A stretch of 64,000 nt of DNA from Variovorax sp. PMC12. GTDB lineage: Bacteria > Pseudomonadota > Gammaproteobacteria > Burkholderiales > Burkholderiaceae_C. The notes under the pieces were generated by a model. The model saw nothing but the letters and a program-made list of their open reading frames with translations, had not been told where the DNA came from and did not search any database. Location: the NCBI RefSeq assembly GCF_003019815.1, contig NZ_CP027773.1, forward strand, positions 1,003,001-1,067,000, written 5' to 3'. A program made the position numbers and the translations under genes. Shown here piece by piece: positions 17,909 to 26,196 of this stretch (position 1 is its first letter; every line of letters starts with the position of its first letter).

Positions 17909-19150
17909 CTATGCGGCTTTCTGCAGCGCGGCCGGTGCCGTGTGGTTCGCGAAGTGGTCCATGGCCGCGTGCACGCCGCTGCCGGCCAGCTTGATGCCCG
18001 CGAGCTTCATGCCCATCTCGACGCCCGCGACCATGGCCACCAGCGTCAGGTCGTTGCTGTCACCCAGGTGGCCCATGCGGAACATGCGGCCCTTGAGCTT
18101 GCCCAGGCCGGTGCCCAGCGAAAGGTCGAAGCGCTGGTGGATCAGCCGCCGCAGCGCGTCTGCATCGACGCCCTCGGGCGTGATCACGCCGGTGAGCACC
18201 GGCGAGTAGACGGCCGGGTCGGCGCACTGGATCGGCAGGCCCCATGCATTGACGGCAGCGCGCACGCCCGCGGCCCAGCGCTGGTGGCGCGCGAACACGT
18301 TGTCCAGGCCTTCGCCGAGGATCATGTCCAGCGACTCCGACAGCCCGTACAGCAGGTTGGTGTTGGGCGTGTAGGGCCAGTAGCCGTCCTTGTTCATCTC
18401 GACGATCTCGTCCCAGGCCCAGAAGGCCTTGGGCAGCTTCGCGGTCTTCGAGACCTCTAGCGCGCGCGGCGACAGCGCGTTGAAGCTGATGCCCGGCGGC
18501 AGCATCAGGCCCTTCTGCGAGCCGCTCACGCACACGTCCACGCCCCATTCGTCGTGGCGGTAGTCCGCGCTGGCCAGGCCCGAGATGCTGTCGACCATCA
18601 GCAATGCCGGATGGCCCGCCGCGTCGATGGCCTTGCGCACCGAGGCGATGTCGGAGGTGACACCGGTGGAGGTCTCGTTGTGCACCACGCACACGGCCTT
18701 GATCTTCTTCTCGGTGTCCTTGCGCAGGCGCGCCTCGATCAGCTCGGCCTGCACGCCGCGGCGCCAGCTCGGCGCGCTGGGCAGTTGCGCGTCGGTGCCC
18801 GACCACGCGAGGAACTCGGTCGACAGGCCCAGGCGCGTGGCCATCTTCTGCCACAGCGAGGCGAAGTGGCCGGTTTCGTACATTAGCACGTGGTCGCCCG
18901 GGCTCAGCGTGTTGGCGAGCGCGGCCTCCCATGCGCCGGTGCCGGAGGCGGGGTAGATGGCGACCGGGTGCTTCGTCTTGAAGACCTGCCTGATGCCACC
19001 CAGCACCTTCAGGCCGAGCGTGCCGAACTCCGGCCCGCGATGGTCGATGGTGGGCAGGCTCATGGCCCGCAGGATGCGGTCGGGCACGGGGCTGGGGCCG
19101 GGAATCTGGAGGAAGTGGCGGCCGGTGGGATGGATGTCGAGTTGCAGCAT
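17909..19150 (-). CDS. PLP-dependent aminotransferase of the serine/alanine-glyoxylate class V family
   Basis: The 413-residue protein has the class V fold: the Pro-Gly-Pro-Ser-Pro-Val-Pro opening, a His-Arg-Gly-Pro-Glu-Phe segment near residue 37, and the cofactor lysine Lys213 in Ser-Gly-Ser-Gln-Lys-Gly-Leu-Met-Leu-Pro-Pro-Gly. Relatives transfer amino groups from serine, alanine or ureidoglycine to glyoxylate. It starts the leftward operon, divergent from gntR, with an operator-like palindrome 26 bases upstream. The neighbouring 2-hydroxyacid dehydrogenase supports a glyoxylate or hydroxy-acid theme. The exact amino donor cannot be told. Confidence 0.88.
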   Translation of the reverse strand: MLQLDIHPTGRHFLQIPGPSPVPDRILRAMSLPTIDHRGPEFGTLGLKVLGGIRQVFKTKHPVAIYPASGTGAWEAALANTLSPGDHVLMYETGHFASLWQKMATRLGLSTEFLAWSGTDAQLPSAPSWRRGVQAELIEARLRKDTEKKIKAVCVVHNETSTGVTSDIASVRKAIDAAGHPALLMVDSISGLASADYRHDEWGVDVCVSGSQKGLMLPPGISFNALSPRALEVSKTAKLPKAFWAWDEIVEMNKDGYWPYTPNTNLLYGLSESLDMILGEGLDNVFARHQRWAAGVRAAVNAWGLPIQCADPAVYSPVLTGVITPEGVDADALRRLIHQRFDLSLGTGLGKLKGRMFRMGHLGDSNDLTLVAMVAGVEMGMKLAGIKLAGSGVHAAMDHFANHTAPAALQKAA

Positions 19151-19175
19151 GGACTGTCCTTTCGTTTTTCAGTTT

Positions 19176-19190
19176 TGCATTCAAAATACA
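19176..19190. promoter_or_regulatory. Operator-like palindrome, aminotransferase side
   Basis: TGCATTCAAAATACA is a near-perfect inverted repeat (one mismatch from TGCATT-CAA-AATGCA) and lies 26 bases upstream of the aminotransferase start. It matches a second copy 66 bases away (centre to centre), close to six helical turns. It is the likely binding site of the adjacent FCD-type GntR regulator. Confidence 0.65.
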
Positions 19191-19241
19191 TTTTTGTGCG
19201 ATGGTTTACCCTGATGCATCTTGGTTGTTGGGGCAATTTTT

Positions 19242-19256
19242 TGCATTCAAAATGCA
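19242..19256. promoter_or_regulatory. Operator-like palindrome, gntR side
   Basis: TGCATTCAAAATGCA is a perfect 6-bp inverted repeat around CAA, 16 bases upstream of the gntR start codon. Together with the copy at 19176-19190 it would let one regulator control both divergent promoters and repress its own gene. Confidence 0.7.
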
Positions 19257-19272
19257 TTCAAAGGGAAAAACC

Positions 19273-19965
19273 ATGACAGCGGAAATCATCGAAATCTCGC
19301 GCCTGGCGTTGCACGACCAGGTGGCCTCGCGGCTGCGGACCATGCTGGTGGAGGGCTACATCGCGCCCGGCGCCAAGCTCAACGAACGCGAGCTGTGCCT
19401 GCAGCTGAACGTCTCGCGCACGCCGCTGCGCGAGGCCATCAAGCTGCTCGCGGCCGAAGGGCTGGTCGACCTGCTGCCCAACCGCGGCGCGGTGGCGGTG
19501 AAGCTCACCGAGGCCGACGTGCTCAACACCTTCGAGGTGCTGGCCATGCTCGAGGGCATGTCGGGCGAGCTGGCCGCCAAGCGAATCACCGACGACGAAC
19601 TGGCCGAGGTGCGCGCGCTGCACTACGAAATGATGGCCTGCTTCGCGCGGCGCGACCTGTCGGGCTACTACCGCCTGAACGCGCGCATCCACACCGCCAT
19701 CAACGACGCGGCGGCCAACCCGGTGCTGTCGAACACCTACCGCTCCATCAACGCCCGCGTGCAGTCGCTGCGCTTTCGCACCAACCAGAACGAGGCCAAG
19801 TGGAAGCACGCCGTGCAGGAGCACGAGCAGATGATCGACGCGCTGGCCGCGCGCGACGCCGCCGCCATGCGCCAAGTGCTCGTGTCGCATGTGCTGCGCA
19901 AGCGCGACACCGTGCTCGAGCTGCTGCGCGCCGGCGAAATCTATCCCTCGGCCAAGTCGAGCTGA
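19273..19965 (+). CDS. GntR-family regulator, FCD (FadR-like) subgroup
   Basis: The 230-residue protein has an N-terminal winged helix-turn-helix (about residues 10-75, with Leu-Asn-Glu-Arg-Glu-Leu-Cys and Val-Ser-Arg-Thr-Pro-Leu-Arg-Glu-Ala) and a helical FCD ligand domain (about 85-220). The ligand domain carries metal-ligand-type Asp/His positions (His near 155 and 205). The ATG at 19273 has an AAGGG ribosome site; an in-frame upstream ATG at 19201 would run through the operator. It is divergent from the aminotransferase and 13 bases ahead of the FAD/Fe-S dehydrogenase. It probably represses both arms until a hydroxy- or keto-acid binds. Confidence 0.9.
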   Translation: MTAEIIEISRLALHDQVASRLRTMLVEGYIAPGAKLNERELCLQLNVSRTPLREAIKLLAAEGLVDLLPNRGAVAVKLTEADVLNTFEVLAMLEGMSGELAAKRITDDELAEVRALHYEMMACFARRDLSGYYRLNARIHTAINDAAANPVLSNTYRSINARVQSLRFRTNQNEAKWKHAVQEHEQMIDALAARDAAAMRQVLVSHVLRKRDTVLELLRAGEIYPSAKSS

Positions 19966-19978
19966 CCTGAGAACCACC

Positions 19979-22900
19979 ATGCGCATCGATCCCGCCAGCC
20001 ACATGCAGCCAGCCGGAACCGTTCTTCCGCCCAACGACACCTGCGAGCTGCTCGCGCGCCGGCTGCGTGCCGACACGCAGGGCGAGGTGCTGTTCGACGA
20101 CGGCTCGCGCGGCCGCTACGCCACCGACGCGTCGATCTACCAGATCACGCCCGTGGGCGCCTTCGTGCCCACGAACGAACGCGACATCGCTACCGCCATC
20201 GACATCGCGCGCGACCTGAAGGTGCCGGTGCTCGCGCGCGGCGGCGGCACCAGCCAGTGCGGGCAGACCACGGGGGCGGCGCTGGTCATCGACAACAGCA
20301 AGCACTTCCGGCGCGTGCTCGACGTGAACGTGGAAGAGGGCACGGCCACGGTCGAGCCCGGCCTCGTGCTCGACCACCTGAATGCGCAGCTCAAGCCGCA
20401 CGGCCTGTGGTACCCGGTGGACGTATCGACCAGCGCGCAGGCCACGCTGGGCGGCATGGCAGGCAACAACTCCTGCGGCTCGCGCTCCATCGCCTACGGC
20501 AACATGGTGCACAACGTGCTGGGCGCCAGCGCGTGGCTGTCGAACGGCGAACTGGTCGACTTCGGCCCCGTGGGTTCGCTGGGCGTGCGCGCGGCGGGCA
20601 TCGCGCAGTTCGTGCGCGGGCTGGCCAGGCAGCAGCGCGAGCAGATCGCCGAGCACTGGCCCAAGGTGATGCGCCGCGTGGCGGGCTACAACCTCGACAT
20701 CTTCGACAACCAGAGCGAGCGACCGTACACGGCGGACGGCAGCGTGAACCTGGCGCACCTGCTGATCGGCTCCGAGGGCACGCTGGCCTATACCCGCAGC
20801 CTGAAGCTCAAGCTCGCGCCGCTGCCGCGCGCCAAGGTGCTGGGCATCGTCAACTTCCCGACCTTCCACGCGGCGATGGATGCGGCGCAGCACATCGTGA
20901 AGCTGGGGCCGACGGCGGTGGAGCTGGTCGACCGAACCATGATCGAGCTGAGCCTGGGGAACCCGGCCTTCAAGCCCACGGTGGAAACCGCGCTCATCGG
21001 CAAGCCGGCGGCCATCCTGCTGGTGGAGTTCTCGGGTGCAGAAAAGGCCGCGCTGCTGGCGCAACTGAAGCGGCTGGTAGAACTGATGGGCGACCTCGGC
21101 CTGCCCGGCAGCGTGGTCGAGATGCCCGACGACGCGCGGCAGAAGAACCTGTGGGAGGTGCGCAAGGCAGGCCTCAACATCATGATGAGCCTCAAGGGCG
21201 ACGGCAAGCCGGTGAGCTTCATCGAAGACTGCGCCGTGCCGCTGGAGCACCTGGCCGAATACACCGATGCGCTGACCGAAGTGTTCGCGAAGTACGGCAG
21301 CCGTGGCACCTGGTACGCGCACGCATCGGTCGGCACGCTGCATGTGCGGCCCATCCTGGATATGCGCGTGGACGGCGCCGCCAAGATGCGCGCCATTGCA
21401 GAAGAAGCGAGCGCGCTGGTGCGCAAGTACAAGGGCGCCTTCAGCGGCGAGCACGGCGACGGACTGTGCCGCGGCGAGTGGATCGAATGGCAGTTCGGCC
21501 CGGCCATCAACGAAGCCTTCCGCGCCATCAAGCGCAAGCTCGACCCGCTGGACCTGTTCAACCCCGGCAAGATCATCGACACGCCGCGCATGGACGACGG
21601 CTCGCTGTTCCGCTTTGCGCCGCCCACCGCACCCAAGCCGTACCGCCGCATCGAACTCAAGCCGGTGCTCGACTGGTCGGCATGGAACGTCAACGCCGAC
21701 CCGGTGACCGAGGTGACCACTGCCCCCGGCACCGGCGGCGACAGCACCGGCGGCCTCGCCAAGGCCGTGGAGATGTGCAACAACAACGGCCACTGCCGGA
21801 AGTTCGACGCCGGCACCATGTGCCCGAGCTACCGTGCGACGCGCGACGAGCAGCACCTGACACGCGGCCGCGCCAACACGCTGCGCCTGGCGCTATCGGG
21901 CCAGCTCGGCCCCGATGCCTTCACCAGCGAGGCCATGCACGAGACCATGGACCTGTGCGTCGGCTGCAAGGGCTGCAGGCGCGACTGCCCCACGGGCGTG
22001 GACATGGCGAAGATGAAGATCGAGTTCCTCGATCACTACAAGAAGCGCCACGGCCACACGCTGAAAGACAAGCTCGTGGCCAGGTTGCCCGACTACGCCC
22101 ACAAGGCCAGCCGCCTGCCGTGGCTGCTGAACCTGCGCAACAGCGTGCCCGGCGCCGCTTGGATCGGCGAGAAGCTTCTGGGCTTTTCAGCGAAGCGCTC
22201 GCTGCCCGCCTGGCGCAGCGACACCTTCTGGCGCGCGAAGGACAACGAGCCCGGCCTGTTCGCCGATCGCGACGCGGTGCTGGCCGTCGCACGGCGCGGC
22301 GGCAAGGCGGCGGTGCTGTTCGTCGACACCTTCAACGGCACCTTCGAGAGCGAGAACGCATTCGCGGCGGCGCGCGTGCTGCAGGCGGCCGGCTACCTGC
22401 TGCACACCGTCGAGAAGCACGGCGGCCACCATTGCTGCGGCCGCACCTTCCTGGCGAGCGGCATGGTCGAAGAGGCCAAGGCGAAGGCCGGGGCGCTGAT
22501 CGATGCGCTGGTGCCGCTGGCGCGGGCTGGCGTGCCCATCGTCGGACTGGAACCATCGTGCCTGCTCACCCTGCGAGACGAAACGCTGGTGATGGGCTTC
22601 GGCGAGAAGGCCGAGCTGGTGGCAAAGCATGCGCTGCTGTTCGAGGAATTCATCGCGCGGGAAGTGAAGCTCGGCCGCTTCGAACTGGCCCTGCGACCGG
22701 CCGAGACGCCGATCCTGCTGCACGGCCACTGCCACCAGAAAGCCTTCGGCGCGGTGAGCCCGGTGATGGAGGTGCTGAAGCTGATTCCCGGCGCGCAGAC
22801 CGAGCTGATCGAAAGCTCGTGCTGCGGCATGGCCGGCAGCTTCGGCTACGAGGCCAGCCACTTCGATGTCTCGATGCAGATGGCGGAAGCGAGCCTGCTG

Positions 22901-23056
22901 CCCGCCATCCGCGCCAGGCCCGACGCGGTCGTCGTGGCCGACGGCACCAGCTGCCGCCATCAGATAGAAGACGGCGCCCGGCGCGAGGCGGTGCACGTGG
23001 CCGTGCTGCTGGAGCGGCACCTGTTGCACAGCGACCCTGTCGCTGGCACGGCCTGA
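19979..23056 (+). CDS. FAD-binding and Fe-S-binding 2-hydroxyacid dehydrogenase (D-lactate/glycolate oxidase fusion)
   Basis: The 1025-residue protein fuses two modules. Residues about 50-560 form the PCMH-type FAD domain and FAD-oxidase C-domain (Arg-Gly-Gly-Gly-Thr-Ser, a long Gly-Asn-Asn-Ser-Cys-Gly-Ser segment, His-Gly-Asp-Gly near 497). Residues about 590-1010 carry ferredoxin-type cysteines (Cys660-x2-Cys663-x2-Cys666-x3-Cys670, with a looser set at Cys600, Cys606 and Cys615) and two Cys-Cys-Gly heterodisulfide-reductase-like motifs. In E. coli glycolate oxidase these parts are separate subunits. It likely oxidises a D-2-hydroxyacid and passes electrons to quinone. It is co-transcribed with gntR. 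Confidence 0.9.
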   Translation: MRIDPASHMQPAGTVLPPNDTCELLARRLRADTQGEVLFDDGSRGRYATDASIYQITPVGAFVPTNERDIATAIDIARDLKVPVLARGGGTSQCGQTTGAALVIDNSKHFRRVLDVNVEEGTATVEPGLVLDHLNAQLKPHGLWYPVDVSTSAQATLGGMAGNNSCGSRSIAYGNMVHNVLGASAWLSNGELVDFGPVGSLGVRAAGIAQFVRGLARQQREQIAEHWPKVMRRVAGYNLDIFDNQSERPYTADGSVNLAHLLIGSEGTLAYTRSLKLKLAPLPRAKVLGIVNFPTFHAAMDAAQHIVKLGPTAVELVDRTMIELSLGNPAFKPTVETALIGKPAAILLVEFSGAEKAALLAQLKRLVELMGDLGLPGSVVEMPDDARQKNLWEVRKAGLNIMMSLKGDGKPVSFIEDCAVPLEHLAEYTDALTEVFAKYGSRGTWYAHASVGTLHVRPILDMRVDGAAKMRAIAEEASALVRKYKGAFSGEHGDGLCRGEWIEWQFGPAINEAFRAIKRKLDPLDLFNPGKIIDTPRMDDGSLFRFAPPTAPKPYRRIELKPVLDWSAWNVNADPVTEVTTAPGTGGDSTGGLAKAVEMCNNNGHCRKFDAGTMCPSYRATRDEQHLTRGRANTLRLALSGQLGPDAFTSEAMHETMDLCVGCKGCRRDCPTGVDMAKMKIEFLDHYKKRHGHTLKDKLVARLPDYAHKASRLPWLLNLRNSVPGAAWIGEKLLGFSAKRSLPAWRSDTFWRAKDNEPGLFADRDAVLAVARRGGKAAVLFVDTFNGTFESENAFAAARVLQAAGYLLHTVEKHGGHHCCGRTFLASGMVEEAKAKAGALIDALVPLARAGVPIVGLEPSCLLTLRDETLVMGFGEKAELVAKHALLFEEFIAREVKLGRFELALRPAETPILLHGHCHQKAFGAVSPVMEVLKLIPGAQTELIESSCCGMAGSFGYEASHFDVSMQMAEASLLPAIRARPDAVVVADGTSCRHQIEDGARREAVHVAVLLERHLLHSDPVAGTA

Positions 23057-23121
23057 GGGGAGCCCCCGGCAGCAGGATCTGGCAGGCTGCCGCAAAATGC
23101 GCGGCACCCCCTTTGCTGCTG

Positions 23122-24354
23122 ATGTCGACCTCGCTCACTTCCACCGCCGCCCCGGCACAACCCGCGCTCCGTCTTGCATTCGCGCTCTCGATGGGCGCGG
23201 CCGTGTCGCTGGGCATCACGCGCTTTTCCTACGGTCTTCTGCTGCCGCCGATGCGCGCGGATCTCGGCTGGAGCTATGCGCTGGCCGGCGGCATGAACAC
23301 GGCGAACGCGGTGGGCTACCTGATCGGCGCGCTGATCACGCCGATGCTGATGCGCCGCTTCGGGGTGACCCGGTTGCTGGTGGTCGGCGCCGTGCTGGCA
23401 AGCGTCTTCATGGCGGGCAGCGGCTTCGTGACGGCGGCACCGGCGTTGCTGCTGCAGCGCCTGCTGGCCGGCATAGCGAGCGCGTGGGTGTTTGTGGCGG
23501 GCGGCCTGCTGGCCGCGCGGCTCGGCGAGGCCGGGTCTTCGCGAGGCGGACTGCTGCTCGGCATCTACTACGGCGGCACCGGCTTCGGCATTGCGCTGTC
23601 GGCGCTGCTGGTGCCGCAGGTGTTGCGCGCGGCTGCGGACGTGCCGCACGGCTGGGCGTGGGCCTGGTGGGCATTGGCCATCGCCAGCGCGGCGGCCACC
23701 TGCCTGCTCGCGTGGGCGGGCCGTGCGATGCCGGACAGTGCTCCCGCTGCGCACACCGCGCCGTCGTCCGCTGCAGCCGCCAGCGCACCGCCGGTCGCGC
23801 TGCGCCGATTCGGCTGGGCGCTGGCGGGCTATGCGCTGTTCGGCATGGGCTACATCGGCTACATGACGTTCGTGATCGCGCTGCTGCGGGAGCAGGGCGC
23901 GAGTGCCGGCTTCATCACGCTGTTCTATGCCTTGCTGGGTGTCGCCTGCGTGGCTTCCTCGCGGCTGTGGGCGGGCCTGCTCGACCGCTATCGCGGCGGC
24001 CAGCCGCAGGCGCTGCTGAACGGGCTGCTCGGCGTGGCCACGCTGCTGCCGGTGCTGAGCCCCTCGGCGCCGGTGGCGCTGGTGTCGGGCGTGCTGTTCG
24101 GCGGGGTGTTCCTGTCGGTGGTGGCGTCGACCACCGCGCTGGTGCGCCACAACCTGCCGCCCGCGCGCTGGGCGCAGGGCATCAGCATGTTCACCATCGT
24201 TTTCGCGGCGGGGCAGATCGTCGGGCCGACCGTCACCGGATGGATTTCCGACGGCGCCGGCGGCCTGGCGCGCGGCCTCGTGGCGTCGGCCATCACGCTG
24301 TGGGCTGCTGCCGTGCTTGCGTCGCGCCAGCATGCATTGCAGGAGACGCCATGA
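23122..24354 (+). CDS. YbfB/YjiJ-family MFS transporter
   Basis: The 410-residue protein has about 12 membrane segments and the YbfB-type opening Gly-Ala-Ala-Val-Ser-Leu-Gly-Ile-Thr-Arg-Phe-Ser-Tyr-Gly-Leu-Leu-Leu-Pro-Pro-Met. A Pro/Ala/Ser-rich cytoplasmic loop near residues 205-225 separates the two halves. It lies 65 bases after the dehydrogenase and could be part of that operon. Its stop overlaps the start of the next gene. Substrate unknown. Confidence 0.87.
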   Translation: MSTSLTSTAAPAQPALRLAFALSMGAAVSLGITRFSYGLLLPPMRADLGWSYALAGGMNTANAVGYLIGALITPMLMRRFGVTRLLVVGAVLASVFMAGSGFVTAAPALLLQRLLAGIASAWVFVAGGLLAARLGEAGSSRGGLLLGIYYGGTGFGIALSALLVPQVLRAAADVPHGWAWAWWALAIASAAATCLLAWAGRAMPDSAPAAHTAPSSAAAASAPPVALRRFGWALAGYALFGMGYIGYMTFVIALLREQGASAGFITLFYALLGVACVASSRLWAGLLDRYRGGQPQALLNGLLGVATLLPVLSPSAPVALVSGVLFGGVFLSVVASTTALVRHNLPPARWAQGISMFTIVFAAGQIVGPTVTGWISDGAGGLARGLVASAITLWAAAVLASRQHALQETP

Positions 24355-24887
24355 GCGGCTTTGCCCTGTTCGAGACTGCCATCGGCATGTGCGCGCTGGC
24401 GTGGGGTCCGCAGGGGCTGGTCGGCGTGCAGCTGCCTGCGGACGACGGCGAGCCGGCCACGCGGGCGCGCATGAGGCAGCGCTTTCCGGAACTGCGCGAA
24501 GGGCCGCCCGACCAGATGGCGCAGCGCGCCATTGCGGCCATCCAGGGCCTGCTGCAGGGCGTGCACGACGACCTGAGCCACATCGAACTCGACATGCGTG
24601 GCGTGTCCGAGTTTCACCAGCGCATCTACGCGATCGCGCGGCGCATTCCGCCGGGGCAGACGCGCACCTATGGAGAGATTGCCGAGGAGCTTGGCGACAA
24701 GAGCCTGTCGCGCGCGGTGGGGCAGGCCATGGGCCACAACCCCTTTGCGCCGGTGGTGCCGTGCCACCGCGTGCTGGCGGCGGGCAACAAGCCGGGCGGC
24801 TTCTCGGCCGGCGGTGGTGCGCTGACCAAGCTGCGCATGCTCGCCATCGAGGACGCGCGGCCCAACGGGATGGCTTCGCTGTTCTAG
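24351..24887 (+). CDS. ogt: Methylated-DNA-protein cysteine S-methyltransferase (Ogt)
   Basis: The 178-residue protein carries the suicide active site Val-Pro-Cys138-His-Arg, preceded by the helix-turn-helix with Arg-Ala-Val-Gly-x-Ala-Met-Gly-x-Asn-Pro and followed by Gly-Gly-Phe. It repairs O6-alkylguanine and O4-alkylthymine by irreversible transfer of the alkyl group to the cysteine. It has an Ogt-like N-domain and no Ada regulatory domain. Its ATG overlaps the stop of the upstream MFS gene (ATGA), so translation is coupled. The pairing with an exporter has no obvious biochemical logic. Confidence 0.93.
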   Translation: MSGFALFETAIGMCALAWGPQGLVGVQLPADDGEPATRARMRQRFPELREGPPDQMAQRAIAAIQGLLQGVHDDLSHIELDMRGVSEFHQRIYAIARRIPPGQTRTYGEIAEELGDKSLSRAVGQAMGHNPFAPVVPCHRVLAAGNKPGGFSAGGGALTKLRMLAIEDARPNGMASLF

Positions 24888-24893
24888 CAGCGC

Positions 24894-26141
24894 TCAGGTG
24901 GGCGCCAAGGCCGGCAGCCGCCGCAGCGTCGCGATGCGCGAGGCAAAAATGATCCCCGCCTGCAACACGAAGCCCGCGAGCGCCAGCAGCAGGCAGGCCG
25001 ACTCGCCCTGCGTGGCGCCGACCAGTCCGCCGAGCGCCGCGCCTATCGGCCTCGCGCCGGTGTTGATCGTCAGGAACACCGCCGACACGCGCCCCAGCAT
25101 TGCGGGCGGCGCAACGCTCTGGCGCAGCGTGGCCGATGTGATGACCCAGACCATCGGCCCCGCGCCGAAGAGAAAGAACGACAGCGAGGCCAGCGCCGCG
25201 CTGGGCACGACGAGCGTCGCCGCCATCAGCGCGCCGGCCACGACCGCCGCCGCCGGGCCTATCTGGATGGCGCGCCCGAACGGCATATGCGCCACCGCCC
25301 GCGCGGTCAGCAATGCGCCGAACACCATGCCCGCGCCGTACATGGCGAGCGTGAAGCCGACCGCCTGCGCGCCGAGCCCGAGCACCCGCACCGCATAGGG
25401 CACGTAGGCTGCCTGCAGCATGAACCACGAGATGTTGAAGACCGCGCCGGTCATCAGCATGGGCCGCAGCAGTTCGTGCCGCCAGACGAAGCGCGCGCCG
25501 TCCCTCACGTCGAGCAGCGGGTTGCGCCGCGATGCGGCTTGCACGCGCGGCGCCTCGCCGAGGCTCGACAGCAGGCCGACGGCCGAGACCGACAGCACGG
25601 CGGCGAGCACGAATGCAGCCGATGCGCCCGCCCAGGCGACGAGCGCGCCTGCCAGAGCCGGCCCGGCAGTGAAGGCTGCGCTGCGGGCCAGTTCCAGCCG
25701 CCCGTTGGCCACGGCCAGCGCGTCGCTCGGCACGAGGGCCGGCAGCAGCGCAGGCGCCGCGACGCTGAAGCCCACCGTGCCCACGGCACCAAGAAACCCG
25801 AGCACCGCAAGCCATGCAATGCCGAGCTTCGACCAGAGCACAAGCGCGAGCAGCATCAGCAGCGACGCCGCCCGCAACCCTTCGGCCCACACCATCAGCC
25901 GCCGCCGCGACATGCGATCTGCCAGCAGGCCCAGCGGCATGGAGACCAGCAGGAAAGGCAGTGTCTGGATGGCCGCGAGGAAGCCGATTTCTCCCGGCCC
26001 GGCCTTGAGCGCCAGCACGGCGACCAGCGGCACGGCCGCGAGGCTCAACTGTTCGGCGGACTGCGCGGCGAGGTTGGACCACGCGAGATTCCGGAAGGCG
26101 CGGGGGAGCGGTGTTGTCGTCGGCGTCGTGGTGGCGTTCAT
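24894..26141 (-). CDS. MFS transporter of the EntS-like (DHA3) type
   Basis: The 415-residue protein has 11-12 hydrophobic segments. It has the DHA3-type motifs Trp-Ser-Asn-Leu-Ala-Ala-Gln-Ser-Ala-Glu-Gln near residue 20 and Gly-Leu-Leu-Ala-Asp-Arg-x-Ser-Arg-Arg (the MFS loop 2-3 motif) near 70. Relatives export enterobactin or macrolides. The ATG at 26141 replaces an upstream in-frame start that would add an unconvincing Arg/Pro-rich tail. It lies 55 bases downstream of a LysR gene in the same direction. The spacer holds an alternating CGGCCG palindrome at 26154-26167. Confidence 0.86.
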   Translation of the reverse strand: MNATTTPTTTPLPRAFRNLAWSNLAAQSAEQLSLAAVPLVAVLALKAGPGEIGFLAAIQTLPFLLVSMPLGLLADRMSRRRLMVWAEGLRAASLLMLLALVLWSKLGIAWLAVLGFLGAVGTVGFSVAAPALLPALVPSDALAVANGRLELARSAAFTAGPALAGALVAWAGASAAFVLAAVLSVSAVGLLSSLGEAPRVQAASRRNPLLDVRDGARFVWRHELLRPMLMTGAVFNISWFMLQAAYVPYAVRVLGLGAQAVGFTLAMYGAGMVFGALLTARAVAHMPFGRAIQIGPAAAVVAGALMAATLVVPSAALASLSFFLFGAGPMVWVITSATLRQSVAPPAMLGRVSAVFLTINTGARPIGAALGGLVGATQGESACLLLALAGFVLQAGIIFASRIATLRRLPALAPT

Positions 26142-26196
26142 GCCGGCATCGTGCGGCCGGCCGGCCGAAGGTGCTGGCCGCTTCCGGACACGAGCA

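Noticed and set aside
20257..24354. A single 1365-residue frame spanning the dehydrogenase and MFS genes
   Set aside because: Only its last 410 residues form a real protein (MFS); the rest is a shadow of the FAD/Fe-S gene in another frame.
22960..26082. A 1040-residue minus-strand frame
   Set aside because: Low-complexity Arg/Ala translation; the true genes here (MFS, Ogt, second MFS) use other frames.
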